Assembly: GCA_001512985.1 (NCBI GenBank)
Contig: LFRX01000029.1
Coordinates: forward strand, 67,121-73,609
DNA: 6,489 bases
Direction of reading: 5' to 3'
From: Acholeplasmatales bacterium DTU056
GTDB lineage: Bacteria; Bacillota_I; Bacilli_A; ML615J-28; CAG-698
The first letter of the stretch is position 1, and every line of letters starts with the position of its first letter. This document shows positions 1-6,474 of the stretch, one piece after another. A program made the position numbers and the translations under genes. The notes under the pieces were generated by a model. It was not told the DNA's origin. It searched no databases and saw only the letters and a program-made list of their open reading frames with translations.

Positions 1-130
1 AACTAACAATCTCATTGGTTTCTGGATTGATTGGGATTTGTCCAGAGGTAAATAAAATGTTATTGACTAGAATTGCTTGAGAGTATGGGCCGATTGCGGC
101 AGGGGCATTTTTAGTGTTGATAATTTTCAT
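1..130 (-). CDS. ridA: RidA family reactive intermediate/imine deaminase (partial, N-terminal 43 residues)
   Basis: The reverse strand reads from an ATG at 130-128 to the window edge with no stop, giving 43 residues that begin MKIINTKNAPAAIGPYSQAI and continue with LFTSGQIPINPET. The GPYSQAI and SGQIP blocks are hallmarks of the RidA/YjgF/YER057c/UK114 family, small trimeric cytosolic enzymes of about 125 residues. They hydrolyse reactive 2-aminoacrylate and other enamine/imine intermediates made by PLP enzymes, protecting those enzymes from damage. About two thirds of the gene lies outside the window, so the C-terminal catalytic residues (the conserved Arg and Glu) cannot be checked. The start is fixed by a strong ribosome binding site 9 nt upstream and by the match to the usual RidA N-terminus. 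The ATG follows the pepF stop codon with no gap, so the two genes are very probably co-transcribed and translationally coupled. Confidence 0.93.
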   Translation of the reverse strand, partial: MKIINTKNAPAAIGPYSQAILVNNILFTSGQIPINPETNEIVS

Positions 131-1894
131 TTAAATCATCTCCTTTGTTAATTCCATAAATAGATTAATATCTTCTTCAATTAAAGATAAAGATTTTTTC
201 CAAAATTCTTTTTGTGAAATATCGATACCGATAGATTTTGCAACATCGCTAATATTCATTCTACCAGTGTTAGCTAATAAACGATCTATTTCATGAACAA
301 AAGAAGGACCATTTTCTAAATATTTAGCATAGATACCTTTAGAGAATAATAATCCAAAAGCATATGGGAAGTTATAAAAACTTAGTCCGCCACTGTAATA
401 ATGTGACTTATTAATCCACATTCCAGGATGTAGATAGTTTGGATCTAGACTATCACCATAAGCTTTTAACTGAGCTTCTTTCATCATTTCATTCAAATGA
501 TTTTCATTTAAAAATTGTTTTTCACATAATTCAAAAACTTTTGATTCAAATAAATAACGGCTATAAATATCAACAATAACTTGAGTTGAATCTTGTAATT
601 CTTGTTCAAGAATCGCTAATTTTTCATCAATTGTATTTGCTTCGTTAATAGCGGCTTTTTTAACTATTGTTTCACATAATACTGATGATGTTTCTGCAAG
701 CGACATAGAGTAACGAGAATTTAAGATTGATTGTTCAAAAATTATTTTATTATGATATGCATGGCCTAATTCATGGGCGATTGTAATAATATCACCAATC
801 GAACCATCAAAGTTTGTTAGAATACGACTTTCTTTAATCGGATGAATTTTAGCACAAAAAGCTCCACCACGTTTACCTAATTTAGGAAGATAATCAATCC
901 ATTGGTTGTCAAATGCTTTTTTTGCTAAAGCGGCTAGATTATCTGAGAAAGATGAAAAGTGTTTAATAATAAATTCTTGGGCTTCTTCAATAGTGTAGGC
1001 TTTTTGACTATTCCCCATCGGGGCAAACAAATCATAAAATGGTAAACCATTTTTATGCCCTAACATTTCGGCTTTACGTTTTAGATATTTATGAAAAATT
1101 GGTAAAGATTCTTCCATGGATTCTAATAATGCATCTAAAACTTCTTTATCAAGTCGGGAATCTTTTAAGGTTTTATCAAGTGGATCTTGATATCCGCGTG
1201 CTTTTGCCATTGTTATGACTTCATTTTTTATTCCATTTAGCGAAAAAGCCACACTTTTTTCAATTTTCTTATAACTCTCCAATTCCGCAAAATACGCTTT
1301 TTTTCGCACTTCAGGATCTTTATCATAGGCAAGATTTCTAACTTTGGATAGACTAATTTTTTCACCCTCATAGTCAACTTCTAAAGTTGAAGTTAAACTA
1401 GACCATTGCTTAGCCCATAATGATGAACCACTTTGGCGTAATTGTGCAACAAGTACTTCGGCTTCATCAGTTAATAAATATTTTCCTTGTTCCTTGATTT
1501 CTTTTAGATAAAATTCATGTTCTTTTAATAGAGGATGTTGATTAATAATTTCATCAAGATTTTCTATTGATAAAATATATTTTTCGCAAATCGTAGAAGG
1601 ATGAGTAGTTTGTACTATTTTTTTATTAAGCATTATCATTTGATTTGTTGCTACTTCATTTGTGGTATCAGTTGCAAGTGTTAATGAAATAAATTGTGAT
1701 AAGCGATTTACTAAATTTGAAAGATTAATATTTAAATTAATAATATTAACTAAGTTTTCTTGGGAATTATGATTACCTAAGTTATTGGCTAGGCTTTTAA
1801 GTTCATCAATTAAAGTATCTAATTTTTCTATGTCTTGCTTATATGCTGGACTATCAAAACCTGGATAAATACTTTCAAGACTCCAAGAATACAT
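131..1894 (-). CDS. pepF: Oligoendopeptidase F, M3 family zinc metallopeptidase
   Basis: This 587-residue protein is a cytosolic zinc endopeptidase of the M3B (PepF) family, which cleaves short to medium oligopeptides and takes part in peptide turnover. The zinc motif HELGH is at residues 374-378 (ligands H374 and H378, catalytic E375). The likely third ligand is E401 in the following AETSS helix, as in other M3 enzymes. Near the C-terminus the segment at 498-511 (HYYSGGLSFYNFPY) supplies the His/Tyr residues that line the M3 substrate site. The N-terminal WSLESIYPGFDS and this HYYSGG form resemble the pepF/M3 subfamily of Gram-positive bacteria (the clade modelled by TIGR02290) more than classical Lactococcus PepF. 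The length is normal (about 590-600), and no signal peptide or membrane segment is visible. The start is supported by an AAAAGGAGG site 10 nt upstream. It is the first gene of a leftward unit with ridA. Confidence 0.95.
   Translation of the reverse strand: MYSWSLESIYPGFDSPAYKQDIEKLDTLIDELKSLANNLGNHNSQENLVNIINLNINLSNLVNRLSQFISLTLATDTTNEVATNQMIMLNKKIVQTTHPSTICEKYILSIENLDEIINQHPLLKEHEFYLKEIKEQGKYLLTDEAEVLVAQLRQSGSSLWAKQWSSLTSTLEVDYEGEKISLSKVRNLAYDKDPEVRKKAYFAELESYKKIEKSVAFSLNGIKNEVITMAKARGYQDPLDKTLKDSRLDKEVLDALLESMEESLPIFHKYLKRKAEMLGHKNGLPFYDLFAPMGNSQKAYTIEEAQEFIIKHFSSFSDNLAALAKKAFDNQWIDYLPKLGKRGGAFCAKIHPIKESRILTNFDGSIGDIITIAHELGHAYHNKIIFEQSILNSRYSMSLAETSSVLCETIVKKAAINEANTIDEKLAILEQELQDSTQVIVDIYSRYLFESKVFELCEKQFLNENHLNEMMKEAQLKAYGDSLDPNYLHPGMWINKSHYYSGGLSFYNFPYAFGLLFSKGIYAKYLENGPSFVHEIDRLLANTGRMNISDVAKSIGIDISQKEFWKKSLSLIEEDINLFMELTKEMI
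140..146 (-). promoter_or_regulatory. Ribosome binding site of ridA, inside the pepF 3' end
   Basis: On the minus strand AAAGGAG lies 9 nt before the ridA ATG and continues as ATGAT, so the stretch resembles the full anti-SD complement AAAGGAGGTGAT. It lies within the last codons of pepF, so ribosomes finishing pepF uncover it. This supports coupling of the two genes. Confidence 0.75.
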
Positions 1895-1904
1895 TATCTG
1901 AAAA

Positions 1905-1913
1905 CCTCCTTTT
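1905..1913 (-). promoter_or_regulatory. Ribosome binding site of pepF
   Basis: On the minus strand AAAAGGAGG is a near-perfect Shine-Dalgarno sequence 10 nt before the pepF ATG at 1894-1892. It is the strongest such site in the window and fixes the start codon. Confidence 0.8.
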
Positions 1914-1927
1914 TATTAATTACCTAT

Positions 1928-1954
1928 ATTATACCATTATCTATTAATCATCAA
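1928..1954 (-). promoter_or_regulatory. Putative sigma-A promoter of pepF-ridA
   Basis: On the minus strand there is a perfect -10 box TATAAT (1933-1928) preceded by TGG (1936-1934), giving an extended -10. A partial -35 TTGATG lies at 1954-1949 with a short 15-bp spacer. The extended -10 probably compensates for the poor -35. Transcription would start a few bases downstream and leave a short leader of roughly 25-30 nt before the pepF ATG. The call rests on consensus matching only. Confidence 0.6.
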
Positions 1955-1985
1955 AAGAAAAAAAGAAACATTCAAATATTAAAAT

Positions 1986-2015
1986 TGGACAAAATATGGT
2001 AAAATATATTATAAT
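1986..2015 (+). promoter_or_regulatory. Putative sigma-A promoter of mnmG-rsmG
   Basis: TGGACA (1986-1991, five of six bases match TTGACA) is followed after 18 bp by a perfect TATAAT (2010-2015). A second possible extended -10, TGGTAAAAT at 1997-2005, overlaps the spacer. The leader to the mnmG ATG would be about 40 nt; it is purine/AT-rich and shows no hairpin or riboswitch. The region between this -35 and the pepF -35 is very A-rich and could act as an UP-like element for both promoters. Confidence 0.55.
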
Positions 2016-2053
2016 AACAAGGTTTGAAATTGAAATTAGATTTAGATATAGAT

Positions 2054-2060
2054 AGGTGAT
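2054..2060 (+). promoter_or_regulatory. Ribosome binding site of mnmG
   Basis: AGGTGAT pairs with the 5' portion of the anti-Shine-Dalgarno (complement AAAGGAGGTGATC). It therefore sits unusually close, only 3 nt, to the ATG at 2064. The geometry is equivalent to a normally spaced AGGAGG site, and parA has the same arrangement. Confidence 0.65.
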
Positions 2061-2063
2061 TAT

Positions 2064-3935
2064 ATGTATACAAGTATTATTATTGGCGCTGGTCATGCTG
2101 GAGTTGAAGCTGCATTAGCTTTAGCAAGATTAAACAACAAAGTATTAGTTTTAGCAGGCAATTTAAAACGAATTGCTCATTTGTCATGTAACCCATCTGC
2201 TGGAGGACCTGCCAAAGGAATTGTTATTCGAGAAATTGATGCATTAGGCGGAGAAATGGGAAGAGCAGTCGATAAAAACTTATTACAAATTAAAATGCTA
2301 AATGTTTCTAAAGGACCAGCTGTAAGAGCACTTCGTGCTCAGCTAGACAAAGTAACTTACCCACAATATATGCGTAAAGTTTTAGAAAGCAATCCAAATA
2401 TTACTTTACGCGAAATTATGGCGGCAGAATTAATTATTGAAGATGATACAGTTAAAGGAGTAATATTAGAAAATAATGAACGTGTCTATGCCCAAACTGT
2501 AATTATTGCAACTGGAACATTTCTTTCATCACGGGTCTTAGTTGGACAAACTACTAAAGAAACTGGTCCTGACAATGAACGAACCACTAAATCTTTATCT
2601 AACAATTTACGCCAATATAATTTCAAATTATTACGATTAAAAACCGGAACACCTGCAAGAGTTCATAAAGACAGTATAGATTACTCAAAAACTGTTCCAC
2701 AATATGGTGATAATGCAAAATTAAAATTTAGTCATGAAACAAAAGATGAAGAAATTCTACCATTTGAAAAACAATACCCATGCTATTTAACACATACAAG
2801 CTCTAAAACACATGAAATTATTAAAGAAAACTTACATCTATCTAGTATGTATTCGGGGCTTGTGGAAGGGGTAGGGCCACGATATTGTCCATCAATCGAA
2901 GATAAAATTGTGCGTTTTAGTGATAAAGAACGACATCAAGTATTTTTAGAACCAGAAAGTGCTTATTTAGATGAAATCTATTTGCAAGGACTATCTACAA
3001 GCCTTCCAATCGATGTGCAAGAAATAATGATTCGTAGTATTCCTGGTCTTGAAAACGCCAAAATTATGCGTTATGCTTATGCAATTGAATATGATGCTGT
3101 CGATCCTAGTGAATTAAAACCAACATTAGAAACTAAGAAAATTCGTAATCTATTTTTAGCTGGACAAATCAACGGAACAAGTGGATATGAAGAAGCAGCA
3201 GCGCAAGGATTGATTGCGGGGATAAATGCCCATGCCAAAGTCCATAATTTAGAACCACTTATTTTGCGTCGTGATGAAGCATATATTGGTGTTTTAATTG
3301 ATGATATTATTATTAAAGGAGTTACTGATCCATACCGTCTACTTACTTCACGGGCTGAATTTAGATTATTATTAAGACATGATAATGCGGAAGAGAGATT
3401 GATTGAATATGGATATAAAATTGGTTTAGTTTCTCCTGATCGTTATCAAAGATTTTTACAAAACCGTGCTTTAATTGATCAAGCTAAAGAACAATTAAAA
3501 AAAGCTTATTTAACACCAATCCGTTCAATTAATGAATATCTTGAGATGCATAGAAAAGCCCCAATTACTGATAAAATTTCTACTTATGCTTTATTAAAAC
3601 GACCAGATATTACTTTGGAAGATATTAATAATCTAACTAATTTAAATATTCAATTAGATGAAGAATGGCAAGAAAAATTATTAATTGAAATTAAATACGA
3701 AGGATATATTGATAAAGCTTATAAAGAAGCTAAAAAAATACTACAAATGGAAAATCGTAAAATCCCAGAGGATATTAATTACGATGCTATTCCCAATCTA
3801 GCCAAAGAAGCACGAGATAAATTAAATAAAGTTCGTCCACTAACACTATCACAGGCTTCTAGAATCAGTGGAGTAAATCCGAGTGATATTGCTGTTTTAT
3901 TAGTATATTTGGAAGGAAGACATCGCAATGGATAA
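2064..3935 (+). CDS. mnmG: tRNA uridine-5-carboxymethylaminomethyl modification enzyme, FAD-binding subunit MnmG (GidA)
   Basis: With MnmE, the family uses FAD, methylene-tetrahydrofolate and glycine or ammonium to install (carboxymethyl)aminomethyl groups at position 5 of wobble uridine U34 in certain tRNAs. The 623-residue length is normal for the full-length family. The dinucleotide-binding motif GAGHAG is at residues 8-13. The conserved cysteines are C42 (SCNPSAGG) and C275 in the signature GPRYCPSIEDKI. The second GidA signature (AGQINGTSGYEEAAAQG) starts at residue 366. The C-terminal helical domain that contacts MnmE and tRNA is intact, ending in ISGVNPSDIAVLLVYLEG. The first residues (MYTSIII) are a few shorter than in many homologues, but the FAD fold is complete. 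It overlaps rsmG by 8 bp, the classic gidA-gidB arrangement. Its usual upstream partner mnmE is absent; the divergent pepF is there instead. Confidence 0.98.
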   Translation: MYTSIIIGAGHAGVEAALALARLNNKVLVLAGNLKRIAHLSCNPSAGGPAKGIVIREIDALGGEMGRAVDKNLLQIKMLNVSKGPAVRALRAQLDKVTYPQYMRKVLESNPNITLREIMAAELIIEDDTVKGVILENNERVYAQTVIIATGTFLSSRVLVGQTTKETGPDNERTTKSLSNNLRQYNFKLLRLKTGTPARVHKDSIDYSKTVPQYGDNAKLKFSHETKDEEILPFEKQYPCYLTHTSSKTHEIIKENLHLSSMYSGLVEGVGPRYCPSIEDKIVRFSDKERHQVFLEPESAYLDEIYLQGLSTSLPIDVQEIMIRSIPGLENAKIMRYAYAIEYDAVDPSELKPTLETKKIRNLFLAGQINGTSGYEEAAAQGLIAGINAHAKVHNLEPLILRRDEAYIGVLIDDIIIKGVTDPYRLLTSRAEFRLLLRHDNAEERLIEYGYKIGLVSPDRYQRFLQNRALIDQAKEQLKKAYLTPIRSINEYLEMHRKAPITDKISTYALLKRPDITLEDINNLTNLNIQLDEEWQEKLLIEIKYEGYIDKAYKEAKKILQMENRKIPEDINYDAIPNLAKEARDKLNKVRPLTLSQASRISGVNPSDIAVLLVYLEGRHRNG

Positions 3936-4614
3936 TTTGGAAAAAAAGTTTAATTTAAATGATTATCAAAAAGAACAATTTACAAAGTACTATGAGTTTT
4001 TGATTTCCGAAAATCAAAAAATAAATTTAACTGCGATTACTGATAAACAAGAAGTGTACATAAAACATTTTTATGATTCACTTTTAATCAGTGAAACAAT
4101 TAATTTAAATGAAATTAAAACATTATGTGATATTGGGAGCGGAGCAGGATTTCCAAGCATTCCGTTAAAAATATTGTTTCCTCATTTACGAGTAACAATT
4201 ATTGAACCAATTAGAAAGAGAACTAGCTTTTTAGAACAATTAGTTAAATTACTAAACTTAGATAATGTTCAAATTATTACTGGTCGTGCTGAAGATGTGG
4301 TAATTGATTATCGGGAATCATTTGATTTAGTTGTTGCTAGAGCTGTTGCTAAATTAAATATGTTATTAGAATTATGCCTTCCATATGTCAAAATTGGGGG
4401 ATATTTTGTGGCGATGAAGGGGAAAAATTTTGAAGAAGAGTTTAATGAATCTCAAAAAGCAATCAAAACATTAGGAGGATTATTTATAGAATACCAATTA
4501 TTTGATTTACCAATGGATATGGGGATGCGGTCATTAATAAAAATTACAAAACAAAAACCGACAAAAAATATATATCCTCGTCATTTTTCGAAAATTAAAA
4601 AAAATCCTTTATAA
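3928..4614 (+). CDS. rsmG: 16S rRNA (guanine(527)-N7)-methyltransferase RsmG (GidB)
   Basis: RsmG uses S-adenosylmethionine to methylate N7 of G527 (E. coli numbering) in the 530 loop of 16S rRNA; loss in other bacteria gives low-level streptomycin resistance. The 228-residue protein has the family's N-terminal helix followed by NLT (33-35), KHFYDS (46-51) and the SAM-binding loop DIGSGAGFPSIPL (68-80). Further on come IIEP, GRAED and the VARAVAKL motif, and it closes with the usual basic YPR...NPL tail, so it appears complete. The ATG lies within the last codons of mnmG (ATGGATAA overlap) and is preceded by GGAAGGAAG at 3911-3919, which supports coupled translation. The gene after it, parA, is separated by 52 bp. 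A run of eight A residues at 4597-4604 lies near the 3' end but does not disturb the frame. Confidence 0.97.
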   Translation: MDNLEKKFNLNDYQKEQFTKYYEFLISENQKINLTAITDKQEVYIKHFYDSLLISETINLNEIKTLCDIGSGAGFPSIPLKILFPHLRVTIIEPIRKRTSFLEQLVKLLNLDNVQIITGRAEDVVIDYRESFDLVVARAVAKLNMLLELCLPYVKIGGYFVAMKGKNFEEEFNESQKAIKTLGGLFIEYQLFDLPMDMGMRSLIKITKQKPTKNIYPRHFSKIKKNPL

Positions 4615-4628
4615 AAAGGCAATAGATA

Positions 4629-4637
4629 TGATAGAAT
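4629..4637 (+). promoter_or_regulatory. Possible extended -10 promoter for parA-mscS-DUF951
   Basis: The 52-bp gap between rsmG and parA contains TGATAGAAT, an extended -10 (TG at 4629-4630, TAGAAT at 4632-4637, five of six bases). The position 17 bp upstream (TTTATA, 4609-4614) is a poor -35. No terminator is visible after rsmG in the forward direction, so parA may be transcribed both by read-through and from this site. Consensus matching only. Confidence 0.4.
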
Positions 4638-4657
4638 ATAACTATAAATAAAGAGTG

Positions 4658-4663
4658 GGTGAT
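4658..4663 (+). promoter_or_regulatory. Ribosome binding site that sets the parA start
   Basis: GGTGAT lies 3 nt before the ATG at 4667, exactly as in mnmG. An in-frame GTG at 4655 is upstream of and partly includes this site and has no Shine-Dalgarno of its own. The ATG at 4667 is therefore the better start; it also gives the usual ParA N-terminus MGKVIAIANQKGG. Confidence 0.7.
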
Positions 4664-4666
4664 ATC

Positions 4667-5476
4667 ATGGGTAAAGTTATCGCCATTGCCAATCAAAAAG
4701 GTGGGGTTGGCAAAACTACGACAGCGATAAACTTATCGAGTGCTTTAGCATATGAATCCAAAAAAGTATTACTAATCGATTTAGATGAGCAAGCAAATGC
4801 TACTATTGGCTTAGGAATTGCTCGAGATAGTGTTAATCGATCAACTTATGATTTATTAGCAACGGATACTCCAATCGAACACATTATTTTATCTACATTA
4901 GAGAAAAACCTTGATATCGTCCCATCATCAATTAATTTATCAAAAATTGAAAATATATTATTCAATCTTGAAAACAATGAATTGATTCTATATAACAAAA
5001 TTCAAACTGTTAAACAACAATATGATTATATAATTTTGGATTGTCCACCATCATTAGGAATTATTATTGATAATGCTCTATTTGCTAGTGATTCGGTAGT
5101 AATTCCAGTTGAATGCGAATATTTTGCTTTTGATGCCTTAACCCAAATGGTAAACAAAATCAATGCCATTCAAACATGTAAGAAAAAGTATAACTTATCA
5201 CTTGTTATTGAAGGTGTTTTGTTAACGAAATTAGATAATCGTAATATTTTTGGATATAAAATTATTGATAGAGTTCGAGAAATGTTTCCAAATAAAACAT
5301 TTAAAACAATAATTAATCGTTCTAGTCATTTACAAGAAGCACCAATGCATGGAAAAAGCGTTTTAAGATTTGCTTATCATTCAAGGGGGGCTAAGGAGTA
5401 TCGGGAACTTGCACAAGAAATTATTAACAACGAAAAAAATTCCCATCAAAAACTAAATCTTAAAAGCGGTGCATAG
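4667..5476 (+). CDS. parA: ParA/Soj family chromosome-partitioning ATPase
   Basis: ParA/Soj proteins are deviant Walker-A ATPases that dimerise on ATP and bind DNA nonspecifically. With ParB-parS complexes they segregate replication origins, and in Bacillus Soj also controls DnaA. From the ATG at 4667 the protein has 269 residues. The deviant Walker A is KGGVGKTT (11-18, signature lysine K11, catalytic-site K16). The A' motif is DLDEQANAT (38-46, D40 conserved), where most relatives have DPQGN. Walker B is IILDCPPSLG with D125. The PVECEYFAFDAL segment and the C-terminal INRSSHLQEAPMHGKSV block are also typical of the family; the latter replaces the more usual PRNVRLSEAP. The length is slightly above Soj (about 253). 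It is not a MinD: there is no amphipathic membrane-targeting C-terminus of MinD type. The next gene is mscS after 2 bp; no parB or noc is adjacent, which makes its partner unknown. Confidence 0.93.
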   Translation: MGKVIAIANQKGGVGKTTTAINLSSALAYESKKVLLIDLDEQANATIGLGIARDSVNRSTYDLLATDTPIEHIILSTLEKNLDIVPSSINLSKIENILFNLENNELILYNKIQTVKQQYDYIILDCPPSLGIIIDNALFASDSVVIPVECEYFAFDALTQMVNKINAIQTCKKKYNLSLVIEGVLLTKLDNRNIFGYKIIDRVREMFPNKTFKTIINRSSHLQEAPMHGKSVLRFAYHSRGAKEYRELAQEIINNEKNSHQKLNLKSGA

Positions 5477-5478
5477 AC

Positions 5479-6276
5479 ATGTTTTGGAAAGATAATTTGG
5501 TAAAAATTATATATACAGTCATTATTTTATTAGTTATAATTATTTTAATTCTAATTTTTAGAACTGTTTTAAATCGACCTTTAAAAAGAAGAAAAATTCA
5601 TAGTAAACGGGCTCAAACGATTACGAAACTTTTGAAAAGTTCCTTTCAATATACCATTATCATTTTAGGTATTTTAGGAATATTATCGGTTTGGGGAATA
5701 GATGTTAAGCCTTTTTTAGCCGGAGCTGGAATATTGGGTTTAGCAATAGGATTTGGGGCCCAAGATTTAGTTAAAGATCTTGTAAGTGGTTTTTTTATTA
5801 TTTTAGATAATTATTATGATGTTGGCGATATCATTGAAATTAAAGAATTTAAAGGAGAAGTTGTTGAAATTGGACTTAGAACTACAAGGATAGTAAACTG
5901 GAAAGGCGACTTAAAAATTTTTGCTAATCGAGAAATAACAGAAGTAATTAATTATTCGAAATTTAATTCAACCGCCATTGTTCATTTTAAAGTAAGTTAT
6001 ACCGAAAATTTAGAATTTATTTATCAGTTAGTTGAACAAGCGTTAAATGATATTGAAGAAAAATATTCTCAAATTATTACTAAACCCCAAATTGTTGGAG
6101 TAACATCTTTAGAAGATGATGGTGTTGTAATTCGTATTACTGCCAAAACAAAACCGGAAACTCATTATGAAGTGGAAAGAGGAATTAATAAACGAATTAA
6201 AGATGTTTTTGAAAAAAACAAAATTCAGGTAGCTTTCAAACATGTTGTTGTTGCCTATAAAGAAGGTGAAGAATAG
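5479..6276 (+). CDS. MscS family small-conductance mechanosensitive ion channel
   Basis: MscS channels are homoheptamers in the cytoplasmic membrane that open under membrane tension and release solutes during hypo-osmotic shock. The 265-residue protein is about the size of compact family members such as B. subtilis YkuT. TM1 is a very hydrophobic Ile/Leu stretch at about residues 10-30, and TM2 spans about 56-73. The pore helix TM3 begins near 77 with the glycine-spaced motif GAGILGLAIGFGAQD (82-96) and continues as LVKDLVSGFFIILD. The beta domain follows (DVGDIIEI, EFKGEVVEIGLRTTRI, then NREITEVINYSK), and the C-terminal alpha/beta domain fills the rest. The residue after the pore Gln95 is Asp96, where E. 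coli MscS has Gly113; this is common in Gram-positive members. The start is 2 bp after parA, with only a weak GGTG at 5468-5471, so translation probably depends on coupling to parA. Confidence 0.95.
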   Translation: MFWKDNLVKIIYTVIILLVIIILILIFRTVLNRPLKRRKIHSKRAQTITKLLKSSFQYTIIILGILGILSVWGIDVKPFLAGAGILGLAIGFGAQDLVKDLVSGFFIILDNYYDVGDIIEIKEFKGEVVEIGLRTTRIVNWKGDLKIFANREITEVINYSKFNSTAIVHFKVSYTENLEFIYQLVEQALNDIEEKYSQIITKPQIVGVTSLEDDGVVIRITAKTKPETHYEVERGINKRIKDVFEKNKIQVAFKHVVVAYKEGEE

Positions 6277-6474
6277 ATGAAAAACTATCCGAAGTTTTTC
6301 GAAAATGATATTCTTACCTTTAAAAAAACACATCCTTGTGGAGGAAATACGTGGCGAGTAATTCGACCTGGAGTCGATATGAAATTAGAATGCACAACTT
6401 GTAAACGAATTATTATTATGCCACGAATTGAAGTATATAAAAAAATTAAACCACAACCAAAAGCAAAGGAATAA
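6277..6474 (+). CDS. DUF951 family small putative zinc-binding protein
   Basis: This is a 65-residue basic protein of the DUF951 family, whose function is unknown to me. Residues 19-23 (HPCGG), 26-32 (WRVIRPG), 34-37 (DMKL) and 39-50 (CTTCKRIIIMPR) match the family pattern. C21, C39 and C42, with H19 nearby, form a plausible zinc-ribbon site, and the small basic fold suggests a nucleic-acid or ribosome-associated role (inference only). Genes of this family commonly lie near the origin next to parB, ychF or mscS-type genes in Bacillota, which fits this position. The ATG follows the mscS stop with no gap (TAGATG) and has AAGGTGA at 6263-6269 as ribosome binding site 7 nt upstream. The last codons form the left arm of the terminator. 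It is the final gene of the parA-mscS group. Confidence 0.9.
   Translation: MKNYPKFFENDILTFKKTHPCGGNTWRVIRPGVDMKLECTTCKRIIIMPRIEVYKKIKPQPKAKE

Noticed and set aside
412..420. TAATCCACA, one mismatch from the DnaA box TTATCCACA
   Set aside because: It is a single isolated copy inside pepF coding sequence with no cluster of boxes or AT-rich unwinding element, so no origin can be claimed in this window.
2692..2707. TGTTCCAC in mnmG, identical to one half of a Bacillus parS site
   Set aside because: The second half (AATATGGT) shows no palindromic match to GTGGAACA, so it is a chance half-site.
4593..4620. Small inverted repeat CCTTT-ATAA-AAAGG followed, on the minus strand, by eight T residues: a possible minus-strand terminator
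   Set aside because: The stem is only 5 bp of mostly A/T pairs, it overlaps the rsmG end, and no minus-strand gene approaches it.
4655..4666. GTG at 4655 as the parA start
   Set aside because: It overlaps the GGTGAT ribosome binding site of the ATG at 4667, has no site of its own, and would add MGDI before a normal ParA N-terminus.
4584..6305. TTTTTCGAAAA present twice (4584-4594 and 6295-6305)
   Set aside because: Both copies lie inside coding sequence (end of rsmG, start of DUF951) and encode Phe/Ser/Lys or Phe/Glu codons in different frames; in AT-rich DNA this is expected by chance.
6109..6333. A 74-codon minus-strand open frame
   Set aside because: It lies opposite the mscS C-terminus and the DUF951 start, is a Phe/Asn-rich low-complexity shadow, and has no ribosome binding site or recognisable domain.
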